A stretch of DNA of 64,000 bases from Watersipora subatra (GCF_963576615.1 NC_088712.1:15274027-15338026), one strand, 5' to 3'; positions 40,004-52,421 are shown, counted from the stretch's first letter. Program-made: numbers and translations. The notes: generated from the letters alone by a model not told the origin.

Positions 40004-41054
40004 CAGTCAAACAAGGATAACTCAAACTTCACGGGACTGAGCGAAAGTGCTTGAGTTATCAGAGCGTTCAAGTTATCAGAGCACTGTCACAAGTGCATGC
40101 ATTTAACAGAAGATACATGTACATATACAAACTATGTATAAAGCAAAATCATAGATTGCTTGTTACAAGTTATAGGGCAACTTTACAAGTACAAGTCATG
40201 TAAAGTTTCAAAAGTGTTTATCAGGAAGTAAAGATGTTTTTCTATTACTTGAGATTTGTTTGTTGTTTTAGGTGATGTACTGCCATGAGATTTTCAGATT
40301 AAAATTGGCAAAACATGATCGTCGTCGAAACACTCAGAAAAAAAATCCATCTTTTTCTTCTGAGCGTTTAACAGGAATCAATTTTGCCAATTTTAATCTT
40401 AAAACATCTTGGCAGTCACATCACCTAAAACTACAAACAAATCTTATCTGACAGAAAAATATCTAAATTTTCGGATAATTTTTAAAACTTCACACGAGTA
40501 AACATTTACGACCAATCCAAAAACGCATGCTTCACATCTGAGTAGTTGTTTCATTTAAAAAGCCTATCGAGTGTAGTCTGTGAAAATGTGAGTTATCCTT
40601 CTATATCCACATATAATCACTCTTACAATATGCATTTTGCATGTTGTGTCGATCTTTATTAAATTTTTATCGCTAATACTTTTTAACGTTTTTAGTTTGG
40701 CCGTAACTTAGCTGACGTGTTAGCAACCACATTAATCAGGTTTTATACGGTCTCCTAATCGGTTCCATTATACGGTACAGGGGAAATATATGTACACTAT
40801 ATACCTATAGGGAGCACTTTACTCACTAGGAAGGCAGAGTAGTCGGAGCTACGCGATTAATGTAAATTCCTTCGGATTAAAACAAACCAAAGTTTGTTTT
40901 AGGTTTGTTCCTTCGGCAAAAAACTGTTTGAGTTAACCGTGTTAAGTTCGAGTTATCTAAAGCAATTTATCATTGCGCAGCAACAGACCAAAGAATCCGT
41001 TCGAGTTAACAATTTGTTCGAAATATCCGTGGCCAAGTTATCCATGTTTGACTG
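40004..41054. mobile_element. TA-flanked MITE, family CAGTCAAACATGG, copy 2 (1051 bp)
   Basis: Ends CAGTCAAACAAGGATAACTC and GTTATCCATGTTTGACTG with TA flanks. About 280 bp longer than copy 1 because of extra internal sequence, including an inverted TTCTGAGCG.../TTTTAATCT pair at 40290-40420. Confidence 0.87.
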
Positions 41055-41499
41055 TATGTTTATATGTGCTTTGTATCATTATTATACTTAAACGACTCTA
41101 CACAAAAATGGTTAAATTTTTTGATGGGATTTCGGTACAAGGGTTTGGTAATGGCTGTTGACGGATAATTTTTCAGAAATTGTGTGCGCATATGCGTTTA
41201 TCACAAATCTCCCGAAAATCGTTTCGTAGGATAATACCGAGTACATTTACCAAATTTTGAACGCTGTTAGGCCATATTCGTTAGCACTTTAAATACAGCT
41301 CATCATAAAATAAATTGTATGATTACGACAAATTGCATGAAGTAAAGTCTACGAAGTTATAATTTTAAAACAATTTTTATTTATAAAATAGTGAATTTAT
41401 TTATAAAAAGAGCTCTGCTATAGCAAAAGAGCGTGCTCTTTTGCTTTAGTGATGACTCACATAATTTTTTTGGAGATTATGTGATCTTTTTATAGGATT

Positions 41500-42350
41500 C
41501 CTGAAAGGACCGACCAAACCACATGCTCCAGGACTTAAGAAGAAATCAATTATCAATTTTTTGTGGCTAAAGCAAAGAAACCCAGGTTTACAAGAGAATG
41601 GTCAATGCTTATCCAGAAGGCAGTTTTAGCTTGAAATTTTTTTTATAAATGTCCCAAGTTGTCTAGAGAAGGCAGGAAATGTATTAATGATGAAAAAATA
41701 TCAAGTCGACATGTTGATGTGATCTTGTTTAATTTAAGAGAAGGATAACAGTGGAACATGTTGCAAAGAAATTTAGTGTGTCAGCTAACCCAAGAGCAAA
41801 AAGGATTGAGTTGTGTAAACAGAATCTTTTTTGATATGAAAGAAAGGATGAGTACCTTAGAATGATTGTCAATTGTAATGAAGGTGTGGTTTGGCACAAT
41901 TAACCAGAATCCAAGTGTCAGTCAATGCAATGGGAACAGCGAATCCCCGACAAGAAAAATTTCAAGTAATAACACTCTATCTAGCAACTCGTGCTTACTG
42001 TTTTTTGAGGTATGCATTGGCCTATTATTATTTTCTATCTTTAAAAAGGCACCACTGTCCACTGTACAACCTACTGTGAACTTGTAAGCAGGTTGAGAGA
42101 GTTGTAAAGAAGATTTGTCGAGTTTTTCAGCCAACTGGCGTCATTCATCAAGACCGTGCTAGGCGCCATGCATCAGCAAAAAATAGAAACAAAAAACACA
42201 ATTCATTGAGAATCGCTATCATACCCCTACAGTCCTGACTTTGTGCACTTTGATAGTGATGACAAAACTAAAATTGAAGCAAGTGACTTTTAAAAAGACA
42301 CCATAAAAATTCTATGCTGAAGGCATTTAAAAACTGGCACTTGAAGACAA
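41500..42350 (+). pseudogene. Decayed mariner-type transposase
   Basis: Fragments in shifting frames match mariner landmarks: RYERKDEYLRMIVNCNEG (the RYE..E..L.RIV region before the first catalytic Asp, here Asn), PESKCQSMQW followed by PDKKNFK, HQDRARRHASAK (the second catalytic Asp region) and YPYSPDFVHFD (the YSPDL motif). Several frameshifts and stops, so not functional. No terminal repeats were identified around it. Confidence 0.7.
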
Positions 42351-45300
42351 AAATGTGTGTTATTCCATGGAGACTGAATTAAGAAAGAAAAAGAAATTGC
42401 AAGCTTCCACTTATATAAGAACTCTTTTTTATAAACCAACTTACTTTAATTATTGATTGGCACACATATTTATGTTTTAATTACATTCAAATGAGAAAAA
42501 ATGTATATTTTATTTGATGATTAATTATTTTATCCACATCAGGAGCTGCATAACAATGTTACAAACATGTTGATGATACCCTACAAATTTTAACCGTTCA
42601 GTTAAATTATTGGTCAATTTTAATAACTATATAAATGCACAGATTGATTTAGGAGTTGCCTTTAAATAAGAGATAAACGACTTGACTAGAATAAAACCTG
42701 TACATTCAAAAGAAGTTTTCATAGTTCGCTACATGCATCAATGTTACATATTACACCTTTGCTATATTTCAGCGCTAGTTAATTGTCACATGATAGCGCG
42801 TTCTAAGTTTTATTGAACAATTAATCGTCATAGCAAGAGTAAGTTGTACTTCGCTTTAGGAAACACCTTAATGTGAACAGAAATAATCTGAGTAGAAAAT
42901 CAAAAACCCCTTTAAAAATCACATCACCACCAGAAAATCTATTTATTTGTACCTGTAACCGTAAAAATCGCTAAAGTAATTTTGCGGTTTTCAAACTCAT
43001 CTCGGCATCACCAGCCGTCTATATAAATTAGGGCATATTTAGCAACCTTGAGGAAATATGTCTTACGTAATATGGAAACCATGGAAATCTTATTTTCACC
43101 AAAAATAATGTTGCAGACATAAAGACTAGAATTACTGAAATGAACGCGATCAACTAAAATCTAATTGATTCTAAAACGATAATAGTAGGTATTAAGTAAG
43201 TAGATATGGAAAGTAGATATTATCTTTGTTACATTTGAAAGTGTGGAATAGGTTTTTTTATGTATTCAATCTAGAACCCTACGAGTTTGTGGTAAATAAA
43301 TGCAAGCATTCGCAACTTTACAGTCAATGTTTATTCAAAACTTTGGACATTTCTTAGAAAGCAAAAATCTGTAGAATGATATCTATAATTTAGATTCACT
43401 CTGCCAATAAAAACTTTTTCTACATCAGGTTTGGCCATTTTAAATGTGACACCACAACTCTGCATTTCATTTTGGCTTTTTGACACATGATCCATTTTTG
43501 TTTTCCTTGTTAAGCCTTTATGCTGTAATTCTTAAACATCACATCGCTTGAGCACCCTTCTTCAGTAAACTGTGAGCATCTCTAATTGCAGACCAATTGT
43601 CCGCCTACATTTTTACTGGTACATTAATAAGCTTGTGTTTCCTTGAGTGAATCCCATTGCGTTAAACTGATTAATATCAGGTGGTTTAAACGACATACAC
43701 TATCTGATTATGTTACGCAAATTTTCCCATCTTACATCATGCCTACAAGCAAGCCTTTGACCATCATAATTCTAATTATTTAAATGCAAAAATATTAACA
43801 GTATAATTTGCTTCCTATTTGATAAGCTTATCTTCACTGCTAATCATTTCATAACTCTGCTGCAAAAGTATGTTGATCTAGGACTTCAAACTGTACGAGC
43901 CCAGCACAAACATCTTGAAGCACCATGCTCATACTCAAATTTGGAAACTTTAATGTCAAATCAGTGCGTACAAAAAACTTTAAAAGCTCAACTCCCACCA
44001 TTAAAGCAACCGAATTGAATTTCGGATACCTTACAGCTTAAATGGCAAAACATATGTAGCCTACTGTAAAACTATCATTTTATCAATTCAATAATTTATT
44101 TATGGTCAACATGTTAGTAGCATCAGTTTCGTGTAAAAAAACAGGTACAGGTACTGACCATAAAAAACGGGTGAGCAAAAAGGATTACTTTGTACTGGTG
44201 ATACGAATATTTTCCAAATAATTACAAATATTGAATATCATTGCAAAAAATTAACCAGTAGATTATACATCCATATAAAAAACCACTAAGATGCTAGTAA
44301 GGTTGCTTTCAACATCGGTACACGCTGACAGCAATTCTGCAGCCGACAAAGTTTCAATAAGCTACGTTAGAAGCGACGAGTAAAGCGATAGAGCAAAGCA
44401 ACAGTTACAATTTTCCAAACCTACACTTTAATTTTTCAAGAAAGTATTCCACAGCCTGATAGGAAACGTTAATATGTGACAAAAGAAGAAACCGCGGCAC
44501 CGGAGAGCATAGTTACTTTTTTGCGAAAATATGAAGAATCAATAGCCCTTTTTCCTAAACTAGGTGTGCGTGAAGGCTATGCACCACCATAGTTTCAATT
44601 GAACGTCATAAAACTCAGCAAGAGTCTCGGCGTGCAGCTCTTTTCCTAATTTACAAACAGTATATCTAAAATTTTTATTTAATAATTTTTAATTTAACAT
44701 TAATAATCAAATTATTTAATATGTTTTGTAAAATATTTTAACAACAAATAAAAGTTAACACAAAGTTCTAAAACAGGAAACATTGCACTCTTTGAGCGTT
44801 CTGACGTTTAGCGCGCCTTCTGGCGCGAAAATCTAAAACTGCTCACGACTAGTCCGATTTGCTTCTCGACAGGTTTCCGAGTGGTTTGTTTGTTTGTTTG
44901 TGAATATTATTTATTGAGGTTTTCATGAGAAAATACTGTTCTGTTGACCTCCGATTAGTTCTTCTCAGTATTTTGTTTTATTAACATACGATAGGATTCG
45001 TAGTTGTTTTTGGTGTTATTCTAGCAAAGTATTACAGTTTCAAAAATTGAGTTCACGTTTCTGAAACACATTAAGCTTTTATACTGCTATCAACAAAATA
45101 TAGTGCATATATGTATTATAAAGAGCCTAACCTCAATTATGGTAGAGTTATAACGTATATTTTATGTGTGAAAATGGATAATGGAGCAAGTTGCCCGATC
45201 GTTATGGACAGTTTTTCAGTGTTTTTTGAATCCTAAAGCTTGTTTCCTCTCACGATCTTGTCTGTCTATCCTAAGTATGCCAGGTTTGGCAAAAATCAAT

Positions 45301-45477
45301 CAATTTATTTTTTAGTGGTTTATTGATGCAACTTGTTGCTACTATTTAGGGCAAATTTAGTTTAAAGACCAGTTGGTTTTATCAAAATTTGCTGTCATAG
45401 TTGGAAATTGTTCATATATCAATTTATACAAGCGTACCACATGTGTAGATATTCAACATGAGTTGGTAACGAAGGTG
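42351..45477. other. Intergenic DNA, nothing recognised
   Basis: Three kilobases of AT-rich sequence without recognisable exons or element ends. It could hold the missing first exon or promoter of either flanking gene, but nothing supports a position. Confidence 0.4.
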
Positions 45478-46244
45478 TTTATAAACACAGCTGTCCTTTA
45501 GCGGGATATTGCCGAGGCTGGGTCGTAGTCTACACACACAAAAAACAACAAAGGTCCACGTAGTTATGAGCAAAAACAATAGTATCCACCCAAATATCTC
45601 ACCAATCCGATGACCAGCACACACAAAAACTAAACCAATCGACAGAGCCACCCATCATGTTAAAATATTCCAAGTTTCAAGTCATGTCTTGCACAACTCA
45701 CCTTATGGTTTCTCAACACTTGTCCCAAAGTCCCTATTAATTTGAGACTGTCCAATGGCTGTTTTAGAAATGGTCACCGCTAGCCTAACCTAACGTCCTG
45801 ATTCAACATCTCACTAACTATCGGGGCATTGCTAAAAGAGGGAATCAAAACGGTCGGGAACACTCAGCAATGCCCCGATAGTTACTGAGATGTTGAATTA
45901 GGACGTTAGACTAGGCTAGCGGCGATTGGACCTCTTAAACGATTGGATCTAAAACAGCAATTGGACAGTCTCAAATTAATAGGGACTTTAGGACAAGTTT
46001 TGAGAAACCATAAGGTGAGCTGTGCAAGACATGACTTGAAACTTGGAATATTTTGACATGATGGGTGGCTCTGTCGATTGATTTAGTTTTTGTGTGTGCT
46101 GCTCATCGGATTGGTGAGATATTTGGGTGGATACTTTTGTTTTTGCTCATAACTACGTGGACCTTTGTTGTGTTTTGTGTGTGTAGACTACGGCCCGGTC
46201 TCGGCTTCGGCAATATCCCGCTAAAGGACACCTGTGTTTATAAA
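45478..46244. mobile_element. Large fold-back element, ~370-bp arms
   Basis: Left arm from TTTATAAACACAGCTGTCC, right arm ending GGACACCTGTGTTTATAAA; arms meet around a ~30-bp centre at about 45835-45865. Arms are roughly 90-95% inverse by eye. Each arm carries the same 70-75-codon open frame, but it starts at GTG with no ATG. Confidence 0.85.
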
Positions 46245-46755
46245 GGTTTGAAAAATGACTCATGGATTTATCCATAAATAAATTGATTTTTTGGCAAAAT
46301 TTCAAAACAGTAATTTCATTAAAAAAATGCTTCACATATGAAGTATACAGGCCAAACCATAAAATAAAAAACAATTGTGGGGTAATGCTCCTCTATCATG
46401 TTTTAATAGTTTGCTAAAGTTAGGGTATATGCACAAAATATTTTATAGTCAATATGGCAAGATACAGATGCTTGTACACAATATACATATTTCTCTGAAC
46501 ACAAATACCTAATTGTAATGGATTTCACAATGGCTTTGCTGCCCATTAGTGCATAAATTGGTAGGCCTATGGTGTGCTCCAATCCATTGGTGTGGGGCTC
46601 TTTTATAAGTTGGCATGTTTTGAGTAATAATGATGACAGGAAACATCAATAAGTTTCTGCTATACTTGTATTATTAGTTCGAAATTAGTAGTAATTCGTT
46701 TTCAACGCTAACTTCATTTGCTGCACATTTAACTAATATCAGTTTTGCTCAAAGT

Positions 46756-47131
46756 GGCACATTTTTCCGAAGTTCGCATCGCTGCTGTCACACTATCATC
46801 ACTGTCACGATTGTGACACCCCTCAACTCATATAATTATAGGATTAGTTTGAGTGAATTTCACAATTAAAAGTAATTTGTGGGGTTGTTGATGTTCTCAT
46901 GTATGAGTTACTCATTATAATGTAAATTTAAGCCATTGTGGGAACTTAACAAGCTTCTTCTAGCAAGTTAGCAAATGGTTGCTACCTTACAAATGTATTA
47001 CTAAGACTTGCGACTCCGATACTGAGAATGGTTCAAAATTTAATCAAATCTACTCATGGGAGTAACTTGTAACAAGTGCTTGAAACAGAATATTGTTAGG
47101 TGGAAAGTCTGCTGGTCATTTCTGTTTTCAA
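46756..47131. repeat. Segmental duplication, unit 1 (intact)
   Basis: Starts near TTTTTCCGAAGTTCGCATC and ends at GCTGGTCATTTCT. Same order of blocks as unit 2 (47298-47399 plus 50413-50651), without the MITE. It therefore serves as the empty site. Confidence 0.85.
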
Positions 47132-47132
47132 C

Positions 47133-47297
47133 ATGGGTAAGACAACATCTGCAGATCAGATGCGGAAATATCGTAATAAAATACGTCAATGTTCAAAACA
47201 ATAGACTCAATATTTGACTGCCCAAGCTAGTCAAAATCAAAAGAGTAGAACAAAAAGAAGAGCTCAACTTACAGAAGATCAATTGAAGGAGTTCGCA
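47133..47297 (+). pseudogene. Fragment of a transposon-type protein N-terminus
   Basis: ATG at 47133 reads MGKTTSADQMRKYRNKIRQC, then an in-frame TAG, then KSRTKRRAQLTEDQLKEF. The MGKT..E-x-x-R-x-YR-x-R style start is common in uncharacterised invertebrate transposon-linked proteins. Recognition is from memory of the pattern only. It lies between the two duplication units. Confidence 0.4.
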
Positions 47298-47523
47298 TTT
47301 TTCCGAAATTCGCATCACTGCTGTTACACTGTGACCATTGTGACACCCCTCAACTCATATAATTATAGGATAAGTTTGAGTGAATTTCACAATTAAAAGT
47401 ACAGTCAAACATGGATAACTCAAACTTCACGGGACCAAGTGAAAGTCTTCGAGTTATCAGATCGTTCAAGTTATCAGAGCACTGTCATAAGTCTATGTAT
47501 TTATTAGTAGATACATGTACATA

Positions 47524-49786
47524 TCTACTATATAAACGGCAATCGTTGTATATCTGTGTATCTGTCTGTCCGCTTTATAGAGTACCGTACTTTTCGGACT
47601 ATTAGCCGCTACTTTTATATAAGGGTGTGTCTATTCTGTGGTTTTTTTCACCGCTAGGGCGCATTAACGGGAATCTCCGGTTAGTACACGCCTCTATTAT
47701 AATACGTAACCTGCTATTCATCGTAAGGATGAACGATAAATACTGATATGCTAATAGTATGAGTTGTCTTCTCGATATATTGAGTCACCGATAACTCCCA
47801 AATATGAGCAGTATAAATAAATTATATGGCGGTCTTTTTTTTCGATTCGATCGTACGAAGCAAACTTAATTAATATGAGTAAGTAGTAGAATTAAATTAG
47901 TAGTAAATATTAGTAGTGAATTAAATAAAATTTACTACTCTTTAAATAAATTAATGAGTAGTAAATTACATCTAATTAATATTTACTGCCAACGTGTACC
48001 GGGAAGGTCATGTGAACATTTGTTTCTTGCAACCACTAGAAAAACGCTGTTCTCTTTCTACTATATAAACGGCAATCGTTGTCTGTCTGTTTGATTGAGT
48101 GTCCGCCTTATAGAGCGGTCTTTCCTTTTATCGTCGTACGAATTTTGGTCGTACGAAGCGAACTGAATTAATATGTGTAGTATCAGTAAATAAATTATAG
48201 AGCGGTCTTTCTTTTTCTATTCGGTCGAACGAAGCCAACCGAACTGATATGAATACTAAATATCGTAATTTCGTAATATGGACTATTAGCCGCTACTTTT
48301 CTCTGACGATTTGAGCCAAGCGGCTTATATAAAGGTGTGGCGATTCTGTTGTTTTTCTTTCACCGCTCGGGCGCATTAACCGAAATCCCCGGTTAGCACG
48401 CTTTTTAAACAGCAAATTTTCTGCCGTGTTAAAAAGCGCCTTCCTGAGTTCTGCGGCCTATACAAAGGTGTCTATACAGCTATACAAATGTACTATTTAT
48501 TAAATAAAATAAATTAACGAGTAGTTATTTACATGCAATTAATATTTACTGCCAACGTGTACCGAGAAGGTCACGTAAACGTTTGTTTCTTGGAGCCACT
48601 GGAAAAACGCATTTCTCACCTACTAAATTTCCACATCAAAAAGGTAAGTGTTTCTTATGCGATGTTGTATTGTATATGAATTGCCACATCTCCACTACTT
48701 AATAACGTTGGATTTGCCGCTGTTCGTGATAGTGGGTCATGTTCATTTCCTTCAGCAGCCGAGTTACTAATTTTTTTCCAGCTACGAGTAGGCCTATTGT
48801 AACTTACTATTACAGAACTTTCACGAGTACTCCGAGGGTTGCGATACGCTATTGTGGAAAGAAAGAGAGCAGCTGCTATCGACTTACTGTCACCCTGCAT
48901 CAGCCATGACCAGCTATACGTCGCCTGCTCAAAAGTAGGCACACGCCGAAAACTGTTTTTTCATACGCCCGACAGAAAAACCAAAAATGTTGTCTATCTG
49001 CAAGTGTTGCGTTGAACTAAGGGAGAGAGAGAGAGGGAGAGGGAGAGGGAGAGGGGGAGGGAGAGGGGGGGAAAGAGAGGGAGAGGGGGGGAGAGAGAGG
49101 GAGAGGGGGGGAGAGAGAGGGAGAGGGGGGGAGAGAGAGGGAGAGGGGGGGAGAGAGGGAGAGGGGGGGAGAGAGAGGGAGAGGGGGGGAGAGAGAGGGA
49201 GAGGGGGGGAGAGAGGGAGAGGGGGGGGGAGAGAGAGGGAGAGGGGGGGAGAGAGAGGGAGAGGGGGGGGGAGAGAGAGGGAGAGGGGGAGAGAGAGGGA
49301 GAGGGGGGAGAGAGAGGGAGAGGGGGGAGAGAGAGGGAGAGGGGGGAGAGAGAGGGAGAGGGGGGGAGAGAGAGGGAGAGGGGGGGGGAGAGAGAGAGAG
49401 AGGGAGGGAGAGAAGGGGAGAGGGAGGGAGAGAAGGGGAGAGGGAGGGAGAGAGGGAGAGGAGGAGGGGGGAGAGAGAGAGGGAGGGAGAGAAGGGGAGA
49501 GAGAGGGAGAGCGAGGAGGAGAGGGGGGGGGGGAGAGAGAGAGAGGGAGAGAAAGAGGGAGAGAGAGGGGGAGAGGGAGGGAGAGGGGGAAGAGGGAGGG
49601 AGAGAGAGGGGAGAGAGGGAGAGGGGAGAGAGAGAGAGGGGAGAGACGGAGAGAGGGGAAAGAGGGAGAGATGGAGAGAGAAAGTTGTAACTGCATATTT
49701 GGAGTTGTTTTACAGTATGAAAGCCAACTCTCAATAAACCTTATGCTGCCCGTGAATCTGTTACTGTAGGCGGGTAATGCAGCTAG
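47524..49786 (+). mobile_element. Nonautonomous Helitron, 2.26 kb, with a polypurine tract
   Basis: Comparison with the unsplit MITE (ATACAAACTATAAT at 12436) shows insertion exactly between A and T. The insert begins TCTACTATATAAACGGCAAT and ends GGGTAATGCAGCTAG. The hairpin TGCCCG...CGGGTA lies 10 nt from the end. It carries two fragments of the CCGTACTTTTCGG MITE (about 47585-47700 and 48270-48480) and two diverged copies of its own 5' segment (48058-48120). Confidence 0.87.
49021..49684. repeat. Polypurine GAGAGGGGGG tract, about 660 bp
   Basis: The first ~490 bases are uninterrupted A/G on the plus strand, with runs of six to nine G in short GAGAGG units. Later sequence has only a few pyrimidines. 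Open frames over it on both strands are low-complexity artefacts. Confidence 0.97.
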
Positions 49787-50954
49787 TACAAACTATAATA
49801 TAAATCTAAAGCATGAATGGCTTGTTTCAAATTAAGTGCTTCTAATGTAAAGTTTAAAATTTTTTCATCAGAAAGTATAGAGATTTTTCTATCACTTTAG
49901 ATTTGTTTTATGTGATGTGACTGCCAGGACGTTTTCAGACTAAAATTGGCAAAACTTGATTGCTGTTGAAACGCTCCGAAGAAAAGACATCTTTTTCTTT
50001 TGAGCGTTTTAACCAAGATCATTTTTGCCGATTTTTTTTCAAGTTTATGCGAAGGTTACCTCGCTTTTCTTAGCCGTCGTAGGACCATCGCTAAGCGAAT
50101 GTTTGGTAGAAATCAAATTTTACCAAACCTTTAGAAAATTTGTTGATGAAAATATTTTGCCGATGTTGGTAATAACGACGCCTACGAACTACTAAAAATT
50201 GGGGTTTATTTCTATGGCTTGGAATAAAGTGATATTCTAAAGCGATAACAACCATCTCGGTAGCCGTTGGGCAAAAAACTGTTCGAGTTAATGGAGTTGA
50301 GGTTGAGTTATCTGTAGCAATTTATCATTGCGTTGGAACGGACCAAACAAAACCGTTCGAGTTAACCATGTGTTCCAGCTATCCGAGGGCGAGTTATCCA
50401 TGTTTGACTGTAATTAGTGGTGTTGTTGACGTTCTCATGTACTCATTATATTGTAAATTTAAGCCATTGTGTGAACTTAGCAAGTTTCTTTGGTAGATAA
50501 AACGGTTGCTACCTTACTAATGTATTACCCAGACTTGTGACTCCGATTCTGAGAATGGCTCAAAATTTAATCCAATCTACTCGTGGGAATAACTTGTAAC
50601 AAATGCTTGAAACAGAATATTGTTAGGTTGAATGTATGCTGGTCATTTCTCCTAGATCCAATAGATTGTTGTGCAAAATGTACCATTGCTGTGTCCTTTT
50701 TACACCCTAAGTTTTTGTAAATTCTTGTTTAAGATGACCTAATATTAACGTAGGAAACAATTCATTTTACTAATATATTTTGTGTGCTCTGCTATCAAAC
50801 ATCATTGCTAGAGTTGTGTATTTCTAAGGAACCAACGTCTATTAAGGTCTGTCATTAGGAGTTATAATATATTTATATTGTGTTATATTGGCTTTCAGCA
50901 AGTTATTACTATTCAGCTGTTGATTCTGTCAAATACGATCTGTTCTATTCTTAA

Positions 50955-51648
50955 CCCTTTGGCTGGGTAAAAGCCTGGCAAAAATACCCGAAATTCGTGT
51001 AATATATTTTTCAAAATTCAATAAAATCAATATTTTATGAACATGCATAGCTCAAATCTGAAAATTATTTCTATGAACAAAATCTTTTGTACATAAACAT
51101 TCATTTACATATTTACTACAAAATAAATACAACCATGTGCAATTGTCCCTGTATGAAATGCTTGGAAACATCTCTTTCAGTAGAGTCAAACGCTATAACG
51201 TAGCTTTGCGAGCTACCATAACAATCGTTTTTCTCTGTATATTCCAAGTTTATTAAAAGTCCAAAAAGTTTACATCACTTCTATCATCTGAATTATTTTT
51301 ATTCTGATCAGACAAAAAATCTCTAACGGTCGCAGGATCAAATAATCTTTCATTTTACCGTTTTGAAAGTCGAGCCGATGTTGACTGGTTTTTCCAACTT
51401 TTATTCTTTTTCCAAGGAGGCGCGATTTCTTTAGCTTTTAGCACAAAGCAACGCCTCTCAGGTAATCGTTTCATATCGTAAATCATCAACTAATATCTTG
51501 TTGATGATATTTAAAACTTACTAGTGTTCATATCCTTTGTTTATCGTTGCTGGGCGACAGCTTTATAAGCGTCTACCGAAAGCAACATAAATGTCGTTTC
51601 CCCACGCAACCGACAAACGACATTTTGATCATTTCCCCAGCCAAAGGG
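50955..51648. mobile_element. piggyBac-type MITE, TIR CCCTTTGGCTGGG
   Basis: TTAA at 50951-50954 and 51649-51652, ends CCCTTTGGCTGGG and the perfect inverse CCCAGCCAAAGGG. No transposase frame. The CCC...GGG start with TTAA duplication is typical of piggyBac. Confidence 0.9.
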
Positions 51649-51652
51649 TTAA

Positions 51653-52396
51653 GCTGCATTGTCCAATTTTGTTTGTAATTTTCATCTCTTTGAAGTGTGA
51701 TGTAAACAGATTTCGGAAAGACTATTATGCAAAATACACATTAATGGAACCATCTGCATTTTATTTTAATATAAATCACAAAATAAAAAAATTATTCTTT
51801 GTTTAAGAAATGGGAATTAATGTAAAAATGAAAGTAAATGTTCATTCTTATATGCAGATTTCTGGCAATTACTGTAGCTCATTACATTAGTATTCAGTTG
51901 TTATAGCCTGTACCTTACATTAGCAATTACGAATGTCTCAACAGCATTCAGGTGCACTCCAACAGGTGGGTCTAGCGGTCACTACAAGAGTATTCTAACA
52001 AATGGCCGAGAAATGACAAGTATAGTACAAACAGCACGAGAGCACTTGCAGGCTAACAGAAGTGTTTAGTTAAGCAATAATAAGGTATGCGGGACAGCTA
52101 GTGTCATACAATAACCATCAGCGTTACTATTACAGTCACAGGTCACATTTTATTCCTAAGCCTGTTTAGACATCGCTACAATGAATGATGCGTGGTTATT
52201 AGCGCTATTCAATTATTCAATGTATTATAGTCATCAGCTAATTAGGAATGGTGTTTCAACAATTACTGCATGTCGCTGTAATTCCAGATTTGCTGTCGCA
52301 ACAGGGATGGCTTAGGAATAAAATGTGCTACTCTGTTACAATGTATATGTGTAAACTAGTTTGTTTTTTTTTCTTCATTTTGAAAACAAATTTCAG
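51653..52396. other. Region upstream of the acidic gene
   Basis: Likely contains an intron end or promoter of the plus-strand gene. A T-rich tract at 52360-52380 precedes TTTCAG. No TATA or other core element could be assigned with confidence. Confidence 0.35.
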
Positions 52397-52397
52397 A

Positions 52398-52412
52398 ATG
52401 CAAAGTATTTAG
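52398..52412 (+). promoter_or_regulatory. Five-codon upstream ORF
   Basis: ATG CAA AGT ATT TAG lies just after a likely acceptor (TTTCAG ending 52396), and its stop is 9 nt before the main ATG. If this exon is in the 5' UTR as inferred, the uORF could reduce initiation at the main start. Confidence 0.4.
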
Positions 52413-52421
52413 CGAGAAAAA

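Larger units (their letters stand above)
47402..50410. mobile_element. TA-flanked MITE, family CAGTCAAACATGG, copy 3, split by a Helitron
   Basis: CAGTCAAACATGGATAACTC at the left and its perfect inverse at the right, TA on each side (47400-47401, 50411-50412). Removing 47524-49786 leaves about 746 bp that align to copy 1. Confidence 0.9.
47298..50651. repeat. Segmental duplication, unit 2, split by a MITE
   Basis: The left part ends CACAATTAAAAG at the MITE's TA and the right part resumes ATTAGTGG...GTTGTTGACGTTCTC. Together they reproduce unit 1. Confidence 0.85.

Noticed and set aside
45424..46277. Mirror-image frames with a membrane-like segment
   Set aside because: Both lack an ATG and arise from the two arms of a fold-back element.
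48929..49769. Open frames of 246-260 codons on both strands
   Set aside because: Pure consequence of the polypurine repeat (Arg/Glu/Gly or Ser/Leu/Pro runs); no start context or conserved domain.
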